Shown here: positions 15,821 through 24,545 of the stretch, in pieces
Numbering within the stretch: position 1 is the first letter of the stretch
Layout: each line of letters begins with the position of its first letter
Source: Planctomycetota bacterium
GTDB taxonomy: Bacteria; Planctomycetota; Planctomycetia; Isosphaerales; Isosphaeraceae
Assembly (NCBI GenBank): GCA_028291545.1
Contig: JAQGHR010000040.1
Span: 32,589-96,588, forward strand
DNA length: 64,000 nt
Direction of reading: 5' to 3'
Position numbers and translations under genes: made by a program
Notes under the pieces: generated by a model
What the model saw: the letters and a program-made list of their open reading frames with translations, nothing else
What the model was told of the DNA's origin: nothing
Databases searched by the model: none

Positions 15821-16633
15821 ATGAAACCGGGAATCTTCGTGTTCACAAGTCTCTGGCTTCTCGTCCAGGTGAGTGCCTGTGTCGGACAGGAACGCAACGG
15901 GGAACCCTCCCCGGACGTCATTCCTTTGATCGATTCCTCCGTGAGTCGGTCGAAGGACGAGGAGTTCTACCCCAAACGATTGACGGTTCCTCTCCAACAC
16001 GGGTCGATCCTGATCAAGGCCCCAGCGTCGGTCCGGCCAGGGGCACTCAGGACCGCACGGGTGAAAATCCTCGGCATTTTGCAGAAGGCGGATGCGGAGA
16101 TACTCGACCGACTGGCCGGGTCTCACCTCGAAATCGCGATCATCCCTCTCGAAATGAAGCTGACCGATCTGTTGGAGTTTCGTCATTACGCCGGCAAAAA
16201 GAACGCGTTCGACCAGCGTTACGACATCCTTCGCGGCGCGACGACCTACGAGATCCGTTCGGGCGTGCGCTCCCGTCCCCTGATCGCCATCGGTGAGGAC
16301 GACATCCTCCGCCTCATGCCCCTGGGCACGGCTCAGAGTGCGCTTCACCACGAATTCGGGCACGCCCTTTACCTCTTCGGACTCAGCCCCGAACAGCGCT
16401 CGGAATGGGAATCGCTCTACCAGGAGGCCAGGACCCGCCACCTCTTCGAAAACAAGTACGCGATGGTGAATGTCGATGAGTTCTTCCCCGAGCTCACCCA
16501 GGCCTATTTCGACACCGAGCCCTATTTCTGCTCGGCCAGTCAACTCGCTCGCGTCCATCCAAAGGCTTACAAGTTCTTGGCCCGCGTGTATTCGGGAGCG
16601 AACACGAGGCCGGCGGAACTACCGCCTCGATGA
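15821..16633 (+). CDS. Secreted HExxH-type metallopeptidase-like protein
   Basis: 270 residues. The N-terminal hydrophobic segment ends in VSAC (C20), which fits either a lipobox or an ordinary signal peptide. The zinc motif HHEFGH has H177, E178 and H181. The downstream NVDEFFPELTQAYF provides a candidate third ligand, as in gluzincins with an E in a VDEFFAE-type helix (anthrax-toxin lethal-factor-like group). It probably acts outside the cytoplasm; the substrate is unknown. The ATG at 15821 was chosen because it starts the signal peptide; the same frame is open far upstream inside the acyltransferase gene, which is a shadow. It is followed by a strong terminator at 16681-16725. Confidence 0.72.
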   Translation: MKPGIFVFTSLWLLVQVSACVGQERNGEPSPDVIPLIDSSVSRSKDEEFYPKRLTVPLQHGSILIKAPASVRPGALRTARVKILGILQKADAEILDRLAGSHLEIAIIPLEMKLTDLLEFRHYAGKKNAFDQRYDILRGATTYEIRSGVRSRPLIAIGEDDILRLMPLGTAQSALHHEFGHALYLFGLSPEQRSEWESLYQEARTRHLFENKYAMVNVDEFFPELTQAYFDTEPYFCSASQLARVHPKAYKFLARVYSGANTRPAELPPR

Positions 16634-16680
16634 GACACGAAGCCCTCAGCGTCGAAACTGACGGAAATCCATGACGAAAG

Positions 16681-16725
16681 AAACAGGCGGGGCGGGACCC
16701 GAAAAGGTCGCCGCCCCGCCTGTTT
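16681..16725. terminator. Bidirectional terminator between metallopeptidase and groEL
   Basis: A 15-bp perfect stem (16681-16695 with 16711-16725) begins with AAA and ends with TTTT. The loop contains a further GACC/GGTC pairing. It lies between convergent genes and can serve both. Confidence 0.85.
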
Positions 16726-16775
16726 TGAGACGTTCCTGGTAACGGGGTGGCTTGCACTTACCCCGCGGAGATCGA

Positions 16776-18401
16776 TCAGCGCACCGAGCCTTCCGCCCTG
16801 GCCGCGTGCTTGTCTTCGTCTTCCTTGATGTTGGTGATCATGGCCTCGGTCGTCAGCATGAGGGCCGAGATGGAGGCGGCGTTCTGGAGGGCGGAACGGG
16901 TGACCTTGGTGGGGTCAACGATGCCGGCCTTGATCATGTCGACGTATTCGCCGGTGTTGGCGTTGAAGCCGATCGAGCCGCCACGGGTCTTGACCTCGTC
17001 GGCGACAACACCACCATCATGGCCGGAGTTGCTGGCGATGTGGCGGACGGGCTCTTCGAGGGCGCGGAGAACGATCGATGCACCCACCTTCTCGTCACCG
17101 GTGAGGGTGGCGGCGAGCGTCTCGACGGCGGGGATGACGCGGAGCAGGGCGGTCCCGCCACCGGGGACGATGCCTTCCTCGGCGGCCGCGCGGGTGGCGT
17201 GGAGGGCGTCCTCGACGCGGGCCTTGACCTCTTTCATGGCGGCTTCGGTCGCGGCGCCGACGTTGATCAGGGCGACGCCGCCGGAGATCTTCGCCAGACG
17301 CTCCTGGAACTTCTCTTTATCGTACTCGGACTCGGTCTCCTCGATCTGCCGGCGGAGCTGGTCAACGCGCTTCTGGATGTCCTCGCGCTTGCCGGCACCC
17401 TGGATGATCGTGGTGGAGTCCTTGTTGATCTTGACCTGCTTGGCGCGGCCGAGCTGCGAGATCTGGATGTTCTCCAGCTTCTGGCCGAGATCCTCGCTCA
17501 CCACGGTGCCGCCGGTGAGGACCGCGATATCCTGAAGCATCGCCTTGCGACGATCGCCGAACCCAGGGGCCTTGACGGCGCAGACGTTCAGGACGCCGCG
17601 GAGCTTGTTCACGACCAGGGCGGCCAGCGCCTCGCCGTCAACATCCTCGGCGATGATCACGAGCGGCTGGCCGCTCTGCGAGACCTTCTCCAGAAGCGGA
17701 ATCATTTCGCGGAGGTTCGAGATCTTCTTCTCGTGGAGGAGGATCAGCGGCTCGTCGAAGATCGCTTCCATCGTCGTCGGGCTGGTGACGAAATAGGGGC
17801 TGAGATACCCCTTGTCGAACTGCATGCCCTCGACGAACTCCAGCGTCGTCTCGCCCGTCTTGCCTTCTTCAACGGTGATCACGCCGTCGCGACCGACCCG
17901 CTCGACGGCGTCGGCGAGCATGTCGCCGATGGTCCGGTCGTTGTTCGCGGAGATCGCGCCGACCTGGGCGATCTGCTCCTTCGAAACAACCGGCTGGGAG
18001 ATCTTCGAGTGAAGCTCCTCGACGGCGGCCTCGACGGCCTTCTCGATCCCGCGACGGACGGCCGTGGGGCTGGCGCCGGCGGTGATGTGCTTCAGGCCTT
18101 CGCGGAAAATCGCGCGGGCCAGGATGGTGGCGGTGGTCGTCCCGTCACCGGCAACGTCGGACGTCTTCGACGCCACGACGTTGACGAGCTTCGCGCCCAT
18201 GTTCTCGAACGGGTCGGACAGCTCGATTTCCTTGGAGACGGTCACGCCGTCCTTGGTGACGGTCGGGCCGCCGAAGGACTTCGCGAGGATCACGTTGCGG
18301 CCGGTCGGGCCGAGCGTGGTGCCCACGGCATGGGCCAGGGTATCGACGCCCTCGAACATCTTCCGTCGGGCGGCGTCGGAAAAGAGCAGTTGCTTCGCCA
18401 C
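16776..18401 (-). CDS. groEL: Chaperonin GroEL, paralogue 1 (no GGM tail)
   Basis: 541 residues, full-length Hsp60. Seen: [12 protein letters not shown], the nucleotide loop GDGTTTAT, the apical-domain stretch and the C-terminal [26 protein letters not shown]. The tail is [14 protein letters not shown] and has no GGM repeats, unlike its paralogue at 18946-20613. Loss of the GGM tail is typical of secondary GroELs with narrower client sets. It is downstream of groES by 85 bp, with a small GTAGGGTG palindrome between them. Assignment to the folding pathway is firm; a specialised role is inference. Confidence 0.95.
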   Translation of the reverse strand: MAKQLLFSDAARRKMFEGVDTLAHAVGTTLGPTGRNVILAKSFGGPTVTKDGVTVSKEIELSDPFENMGAKLVNVVASKTSDVAGDGTTTATILARAIFREGLKHITAGASPTAVRRGIEKAVEAAVEELHSKISQPVVSKEQIAQVGAISANNDRTIGDMLADAVERVGRDGVITVEEGKTGETTLEFVEGMQFDKGYLSPYFVTSPTTMEAIFDEPLILLHEKKISNLREMIPLLEKVSQSGQPLVIIAEDVDGEALAALVVNKLRGVLNVCAVKAPGFGDRRKAMLQDIAVLTGGTVVSEDLGQKLENIQISQLGRAKQVKINKDSTTIIQGAGKREDIQKRVDQLRRQIEETESEYDKEKFQERLAKISGGVALINVGAATEAAMKEVKARVEDALHATRAAAEEGIVPGGGTALLRVIPAVETLAATLTGDEKVGASIVLRALEEPVRHIASNSGHDGGVVADEVKTRGGSIGFNANTGEYVDMIKAGIVDPTKVTRSALQNAASISALMLTTEAMITNIKEDEDKHAARAEGSVR

Positions 18402-18416
18402 GGTCTATGAACTCCT

Positions 18417-18475
18417 GTAGGGTGCGCGGAAGGCACCATGATTTCGCGTGAAGAGGTGCGGTTCACGCACCCTAC
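18417..18475. repeat. GTAGGGTG-type small palindromic repeat, copy A
   Basis: A 10-bp perfect inverted repeat (GTAGGGTGCG at 18417-18426 with its complement at 18466-18475) spans the groES-groEL1 spacer. A related repeat with the same GTAGGGTG core is at 22919-22970. It may be a dispersed element or an RNA hairpin tuning the groES/groEL ratio. Confidence 0.55.
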
Positions 18476-18486
18476 GAACGACGGAT

Positions 18487-18783
18487 TTACTTGAGGATCT
18501 TCGCCAGGATGTCGGTCTCGCGGAGGATCTTGACTTCCTCGCCGTCGACCTTGATGTCGGTGCCGGAATACTTGCCGAACAGGACCTCGTCACCCGCGAC
18601 GACGCCGATCGCGGCGCGCTCGCCGCTGTCGAGCATCTTGCCGGGGCCAACGGCGAGGACCTTGCCGCGCTGGGGCTTCTCCTTGGCGGTGTCCGGCAGG
18701 ACGATACCGCCGGCCGTCTTCTCCTCGGCCTCAATCTGCTGGATCACGACGCGGTCTTCGAGGGGGCGGATCTTCAAGGCCAT
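18487..18783 (-). CDS. groES: Co-chaperonin GroES
   Basis: 98 residues, normal GroES length. Seen: [31 protein letters not shown] in overlapping parts (the mobile loop around GGIVLPD that docks on GroEL), VLAVGPG and the C-terminal [28 protein letters not shown]. It forms the heptameric lid of the chaperonin chamber. It lies between two groEL genes on the same strand: 162 bp after groEL paralogue 2 and 85 bp before paralogue 1. It is the only groES in the window and could serve both rings. Confidence 0.97.
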   Translation of the reverse strand: MALKIRPLEDRVVIQQIEAEEKTAGGIVLPDTAKEKPQRGKVLAVGPGKMLDSGERAAIGVVAGDEVLFGKYSGTDIKVDGEEVKILRETDILAKILK

Positions 18784-18862
18784 GATGAATATTCCTAAAT
18801 GCTGGATTGTGAATGAATGTCTGCGAACGTAGGCGGGGACTCGGATTCTCGGTTCAGAATCA

Positions 18863-18929
18863 AGATTCGAGATTCGAGAAAGAACTCGATACGCGGCGTT
18901 TTCCCGCTGTGCTCTTGAATCTCGAATCT
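18863..18929. repeat. Inverted repeat of GATTCGAGATTC units between groEL2 and groES
   Basis: The arm AGATTCGAGATTC at 18863-18875 is repeated inverted at 18917-18929, with extra GATTCGAG-like units on each side. The local sequence is more A/T-rich than its surroundings. It could be a terminator/attenuator after groEL2 or a small interspersed repeat. Confidence 0.5.
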
Positions 18930-18945
18930 CTCATCTCGAATCGCC

Positions 18946-20613
<1,668 letters not shown>

Positions 20614-20997
20614 GGTGGAAGTCTCCTCGTATCAAACAAATCAGATCAGCGGGCAGACAACCCGGGATGGATCGCTCCGGCAGACGGGTCCCCGGGATGG
20701 TTTCGCAGGTGGAGGATGCAAAGTGCGTACCGAGCGTGGTTTGTTAGACTTTAGTCCCTATCTCAGTTGCAGTTACATGTTCCACGCCGGAATGATGCCG
20801 CTCGGGCAATGCTGCCACTTTGGCAGACGGGACGGGTCGTCTGTCATGACGGAAACACTTCGAGGACGAGACCATGGGCATGGAACCCAAAGCCCCGCCG
20901 GAACGTTTTCTCGGGGGGTTTGACAACCTGCTCCGGCCCCGACACACTGGCCGGTTCGGCAGACTCTCCCCGTCCCAGGCTGAATGAGGAGCCCACG
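20614..20997. other. Divergent intergenic region, groEL2 / esterase
   Basis: 384 bp between divergent genes, which should hold both promoters. A weak 6-bp palindrome CTGCCA-CTT-TGGCAG is at 20812-20826. I found no CIRCE (TTAGCACTC-N9-GAGTGCTAA), no riboswitch and no convincing ORF. Confidence 0.5.
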
Positions 20998-21948
20998 ATG
21001 CGACTGGCGATCTTGATCATGTTCGGTACCTCCTTCCTCCTACCTGCCGCCGCGATGGCCGGTGAGCCGGTCACCACCTATCCGCTCTGGGTAGGGGAGG
21101 CTCCGGGAGCGAAGGGCACGGAGGCCGGTGACGACAATCATCCGGGGGATGTGCCCACCATCACGGTCTTCCTGCCCCCGAAAGAGAAGAGGACCGGAGC
21201 ATCGGTCGTGATCTGTCCGGGGGGCGGATACGGATTTCTTGCGACGGAACATGAGGGTCGGCAGGTCGCGGAGTGGCTGAATTCGCTCGGCGTGGCGGGC
21301 GTGATGGTCAAGTATCGGCTGGCGCCCAAATACAAGCACCCGATCCCGTTGCAGGATGCCCAGCGGGCGATTCGCACGGTGAGGTCACGGTCGAAAGAGT
21401 GGGGACTGGACCCGCACCGAGTCGGGATCTTGGGGTTCTCGGCGGGCGGGCATCTCGCCTCGACGGCCGCGACCCACTTCGATGAAGGCAAGGCCGACGC
21501 CAAGGACCCGATCGACCGCGAGAGCAGCCGTCCTGACCGCGCAATCCTGGTCTATCCCGTTGTCGCGATCGGCACCGAGTTTGGCCACAATGGCTCGCGG
21601 GACAACCTATTAGGTAAGGATGCGCCGAAGGATCTGGTCATGAGCCTCTCGAACGAGACTCAGGTCACGGACAAGACGCCACCGACCTTCCTCGCCCACA
21701 CCCTTGCCGACACGGGAGTTCCGATCGAGAACAGCATCTTGTTCGCGATGGCCCTGCGCAAGGCCAAGGTCCCGTTCGAGCTTCACGTCTTCGAAAAGGG
21801 TCAGCACGGCCTTGGTCTTGGCACCGGCTGGTCCGGACGGATCGCAGGTGATCCCGCGTTCGAGGCCTGGCCCAAGTTGTGCGCGACCTGGCTCAAGGTC
21901 CAGGGCTTCCTGGATATGCCGCTCGCACCCGCACCGGCTGCCCGGTGA
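20998..21948 (+). CDS. Exported alpha/beta hydrolase (BD-FAE/acetylxylan esterase-like)
   Basis: 316 residues. A signal peptide ends near residue 22 (PAAAMAG). The hydrolase core has the oxyanion motif CPGGGYGFLA (73-82), the nucleophile elbow GFSAGG with S148, and the closing His in EKGQHGLGLG; the acid is probably in the ADTGVP region. HGGG-type oxyanion (here PGGGYG) and this overall order match the esterase/lipase group that includes planctomycete acetylxylan esterases. It would act on acetylated or feruloylated glycans outside the cytoplasm; the specific substrate is inferred. The ATG at 20998 starts the signal peptide. The MITE-like copy 2 lies 70 bp downstream. Confidence 0.82.
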   Translation: MRLAILIMFGTSFLLPAAAMAGEPVTTYPLWVGEAPGAKGTEAGDDNHPGDVPTITVFLPPKEKRTGASVVICPGGGYGFLATEHEGRQVAEWLNSLGVAGVMVKYRLAPKYKHPIPLQDAQRAIRTVRSRSKEWGLDPHRVGILGFSAGGHLASTAATHFDEGKADAKDPIDRESSRPDRAILVYPVVAIGTEFGHNGSRDNLLGKDAPKDLVMSLSNETQVTDKTPPTFLAHTLADTGVPIENSILFAMALRKAKVPFELHVFEKGQHGLGLGTGWSGRIAGDPAFEAWPKLCATWLKVQGFLDMPLAPAPAAR

Positions 21949-22017
21949 GAAGCGCGGTACGTAGGATGGACCCGAGTTCGCGCTCAGGTCCAAACGACCC
22001 AACCTCGTATTGACGAT

Positions 22018-22187
22018 GGCTCATGATGGGTTGCGGGTGGCGGCGATGCAGGGCCTCGGAAAAGTAGGTCCGACTTCAGTCGGTCCCGTCCCCAAGAAGA
22101 ATCCCGGGACAGGACCGACTGAAGTCGGACCTACCGCAGGGGATCGCGAGGGACGATCCGCCACCACCCCGCATCCCATCATGAGCC
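22018..22187. mobile_element. MITE-like palindromic element, copy 2
   Basis: 170 bp, nearly identical to the element at 4274-4444: one G is lost in the left terminal repeat and one C/G change occurs in the central loop. Inner arms are at 22064-22092 and 22106-22134. It is flanked by a different identical octamer, TTGACGAT (22010-22017 and 22188-22195). The presence of a new octamer duplicated at each locus is what separates a transposed element from a conserved regulatory hairpin. It is in the same orientation on the plus strand as copy 1, but here between two plus-strand genes (esterase and glutathione peroxidase). Confidence 0.88.
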
Positions 22188-22318
22188 TTGACGATTTCAG
22201 GCCGAATCGGGCGGATTTCCATGCGATGTCGCCGCGCCCCTCTTGATTCTCCCGGTCAGGCGCAGAGGATAAGCAATGGTCGAACCCGCCCCACTCCCAC
22301 TCCCTGGAGCCTGCCCCG

Positions 22319-22903
22319 ATGTCGCGACGCTTCCGAATGTTGATGCTTTGCTCCGTTCCCGCCCTGCTGATCGGCTTTGTGGCCGCCCGTGCTGAGGACA
22401 AGAAAGCCATGTCCGTGCTCGATTTCAAGGTCAAGGACATCGACGGCAAGGACGCGGATCTCGCAAAGTACAAGGGCGACGTCCTGCTGATCGTCAACAC
22501 CGCCAGCCAGTGCGGCCTGACCCCGCAGTACAAGGGGCTCGAAGCCACCTACGAGAAATACAAGGACAAGGGCTTCAAAGTCCTCGCATTCCCCGCCAAC
22601 GAGTTCGGCGCCCAGGAGCCGGGCACGAACGCCGAGATCAAGACCTTCTGCACCTCGAAATACAACGTCACCTTCCCGGTCTTCTCCAAGATCAAGGTCA
22701 AGGGTGAAGAGATTCACCCCCTCTACAAGTACTTGACGAGCAAGGAGACCGACCCCAATTTTGCCGGCGACATCGGCTGGAACTTCGCCAAGTTCCTCGT
22801 CAATCGCAAAGGCGAAGTGATCGCCCGGTTCGATCCCCGCGTCGAACCCGGTTCGGAGAAAGTGACGGCGGCCATCGAGAAGGCGCTGGCCGAGTCAAAG
22901 TAA
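22319..22903 (+). CDS. Glutathione peroxidase family protein, exported, Cys type
   Basis: 194 residues with an N-terminal signal (to about residue 25). The catalytic tetrad is present: C65 (NTASQCGLT), Q99 (FGAQEPG), W154 and N155 (GWNFAKFLVN). C65 replaces selenocysteine, and C111 in the FCTSKYNVTFP stretch is placed like the resolving Cys of thioredoxin-dependent GPx enzymes. It reduces hydrogen or lipid peroxides, probably in the periplasm and with thioredoxin-like electron donors. The MITE-like copy lies in its upstream region, 131 bp before the ATG. Confidence 0.92.
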   Translation: MSRRFRMLMLCSVPALLIGFVAARAEDKKAMSVLDFKVKDIDGKDADLAKYKGDVLLIVNTASQCGLTPQYKGLEATYEKYKDKGFKVLAFPANEFGAQEPGTNAEIKTFCTSKYNVTFPVFSKIKVKGEEIHPLYKYLTSKETDPNFAGDIGWNFAKFLVNRKGEVIARFDPRVEPGSEKVTAAIEKALAESK

Positions 22904-22918
22904 TTGGTCCGGTTCGCC

Positions 22919-22970
22919 CTTGTAGGGTGGCAGGCGTGGCCGCCGTCGGCCGCTCCAATCACCCTACAAG
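22919..22970. repeat. GTAGGGTG-type small palindromic repeat, copy B
   Basis: An 11-bp perfect inverted repeat (CTTGTAGGGTG at 22919-22929 with its complement at 22960-22970) flanks a GC-rich centre. It sits between convergent ends of the glutathione peroxidase and M48 protease genes, so it could terminate both. It shares its core with the repeat at 18417-18475. Confidence 0.6.
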
Positions 22971-22990
22971 TGTCTGCTAGGGTCGAGGCG

Positions 22991-23869
22991 TCAGCGGTAG
23001 TCATTGCCGCTGAGCGTCCTACCACGACCGATCGATCCCTTGGAACCGCCTCCGTACTCGCGGTTCAGCTCGTCCTCGATCTGCTGGATTCGGGTCTCCG
23101 GCAACGGGTGGGACGAGAGCCACTCGGGCTGGCGATCGCCTTTGCTCGCGTCTTTGAGGATCTTCATCACGTCGAGCATGGCGCGCGGATCGTAACCGAC
23201 CTGGTTCATCAGCCGAAGACCGTAAGAGTCGGACTGGGACTCATCTCCACGGCCATAACGGAGTTGAATCATCTGGTTCGCCATTTGCGCGGCCATTGCC
23301 GCACTCTGGCCACCGTCGTTTCGGTCACTGGTGCCGACACCGACGGCCGTCGAAAGGATCTGACCGAGCTGACCCTTGGCCATCTGCTGCGCGGAATGTC
23401 GATGGATCACATGTCCGATTTCGTGGCCGAGCACACCGGCCAGCTCGGCCTCATCATCAAGCTTGTCGAAGAGGGCCTTCGTGATGAAGATCTGTCCGCC
23501 GGGCAGGGCGAACGCGTTGATCGTATTGGGATCGTTCAGCAGGTGGAAGTGAAAGTTGTCGGCATAGGGACTCTTGCCGGCCTCGGTATTTTCGACCAGG
23601 CGACGGCCAACTTCCTGAACGAGCGCGGCCCTCGGGTCTCTCCCCGGCGTGATGTCCCCGCCCATCTCGGCCGCCATCTTGGGCGCGGCCTCAAGCCCTA
23701 GTGCCTTCTCCTGGTCCACGGACATCGCGATATGCTGCTTCTCGCCCGTGACGGGGTTGACCTGAGTTCGCGCAAAATACGTGACAATCCCGAACAGCGC
23801 GATCACTGCGGCGATGATCAGTCTTGGATTGATCGAGATACCCGGACGATCCGCCTCGCCGTACGACAT
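22991..23869 (-). CDS. M48-family membrane metalloprotease
   Basis: 292 residues. One N-terminal helix (17-32) anchors it; the rest is likely periplasmic. The zinc site is GHEIGHVIHRH with H149, E150 and H153, and the third-ligand region is RGDESQSDSYGLRLM. The IFITKALFDKLDDEAELAGVLGHE stretch, in its parts, matches M48 peptidases of the BepA/LoiP type, which look after outer-membrane protein quality. The C-terminal SSHPLPETRIQQIE is also conserved in the family. The ATG at 23869 was chosen because it directly precedes the anchor; the in-frame extension to 23947 looks unlikely. Confidence 0.9.
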   Translation of the reverse strand: MSYGEADRPGISINPRLIIAAVIALFGIVTYFARTQVNPVTGEKQHIAMSVDQEKALGLEAAPKMAAEMGGDITPGRDPRAALVQEVGRRLVENTEAGKSPYADNFHFHLLNDPNTINAFALPGGQIFITKALFDKLDDEAELAGVLGHEIGHVIHRHSAQQMAKGQLGQILSTAVGVGTSDRNDGGQSAAMAAQMANQMIQLRYGRGDESQSDSYGLRLMNQVGYDPRAMLDVMKILKDASKGDRQPEWLSSHPLPETRIQQIEDELNREYGGGSKGSIGRGRTLSGNDYR

Positions 23870-24545
23870 GCTCGTCACCTGCTCGCGCTGGGAAATGGAT
23901 GAAAGGACGCAGATCCCATGTACGCAAACGACGCGCCGTCGGACCACGGGCGAGGCATCCTCGCTTCCTCCACGATCCGGCCCCAGCCAGGATCTGGCTG
24001 CGGTGCGCGATCTTCATCGGCGCTCGTGGTGTTCCATTCCAAGAGGCCTGGCTCGGGAACGTCGTGGCCGATGTTCCTCGATCGAGTCGTCACACAGTCT
24101 GTCGCAGCAGTGATCCTCATGAGAATCGCCCCGCGCGATCGTTTCGGGTGACTTCGTGTCGCGATCGGCCGGAGGAACGCCTCGCCACGTCCGAGGAGGT
24201 CATGAGAATATATCCCGGACAGCGACCGACCCGGTGCATCGACCGGACCCACCATTCCACGCACTCCGCTCGAACTACCATCGCAGTCCATTGTAAAGCA
24301 TCGACCCTTCGCGTGGGGCCGGCACCGATACGATCCGGGCGGTTTGGCCCGGATTGCGAGACCGTGCGAGGTTTGCTAGCTTCGTCCGACTCCCTGAGTC
24401 GGACTTCGCTCGCCCTCCGTCTGCAGCGCGGCTCGGTTGGCCACCGGCGCGAGGCGAAAATTCATCGTTGCATACCGCCTCTCCAGGAAAACGCATGCCG
24501 TCGCGGCATACGAGGACGAACCCGCGCATTGACAAGAGGTCACCG
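23870..24545. other. Gene-poor 676-bp divergent intergenic region
   Basis: Short ORFs on both strands look like random GC-rich frames and none shows family character. Two short palindromes are seen: GTCCGACTC-CCT-GAGTCGGAC at 24384-24404 and ATGCCG-TCG-CGGCAT at 24495-24509. It should hold promoters for the M48 protease and the FAD/methyltransferase fusion. Confidence 0.5.
24384..24404. promoter_or_regulatory. Perfect 9-bp palindrome upstream of the FAD/methyltransferase gene
   Basis: GTCCGACTC and GAGTCGGAC are separated by 3 nt, 141 bp before the ATG at 24546. It could be an operator or a hairpin in the leader. Nothing in the sequence identifies the binding protein. Confidence 0.4.

Noticed and set aside
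16752..18410. A 552-residue plus-strand ORF opposite groEL.
   Set aside because: Antisense shadow of GroEL with low-complexity Leu/Asp/Gly composition and no motifs.
20614..20760. A CIRCE heat-shock operator before groEL.
   Set aside because: I looked for TTAGCACTC-N9-GAGTGCTAA upstream of the chaperonin genes and of dnaJ and found no match.
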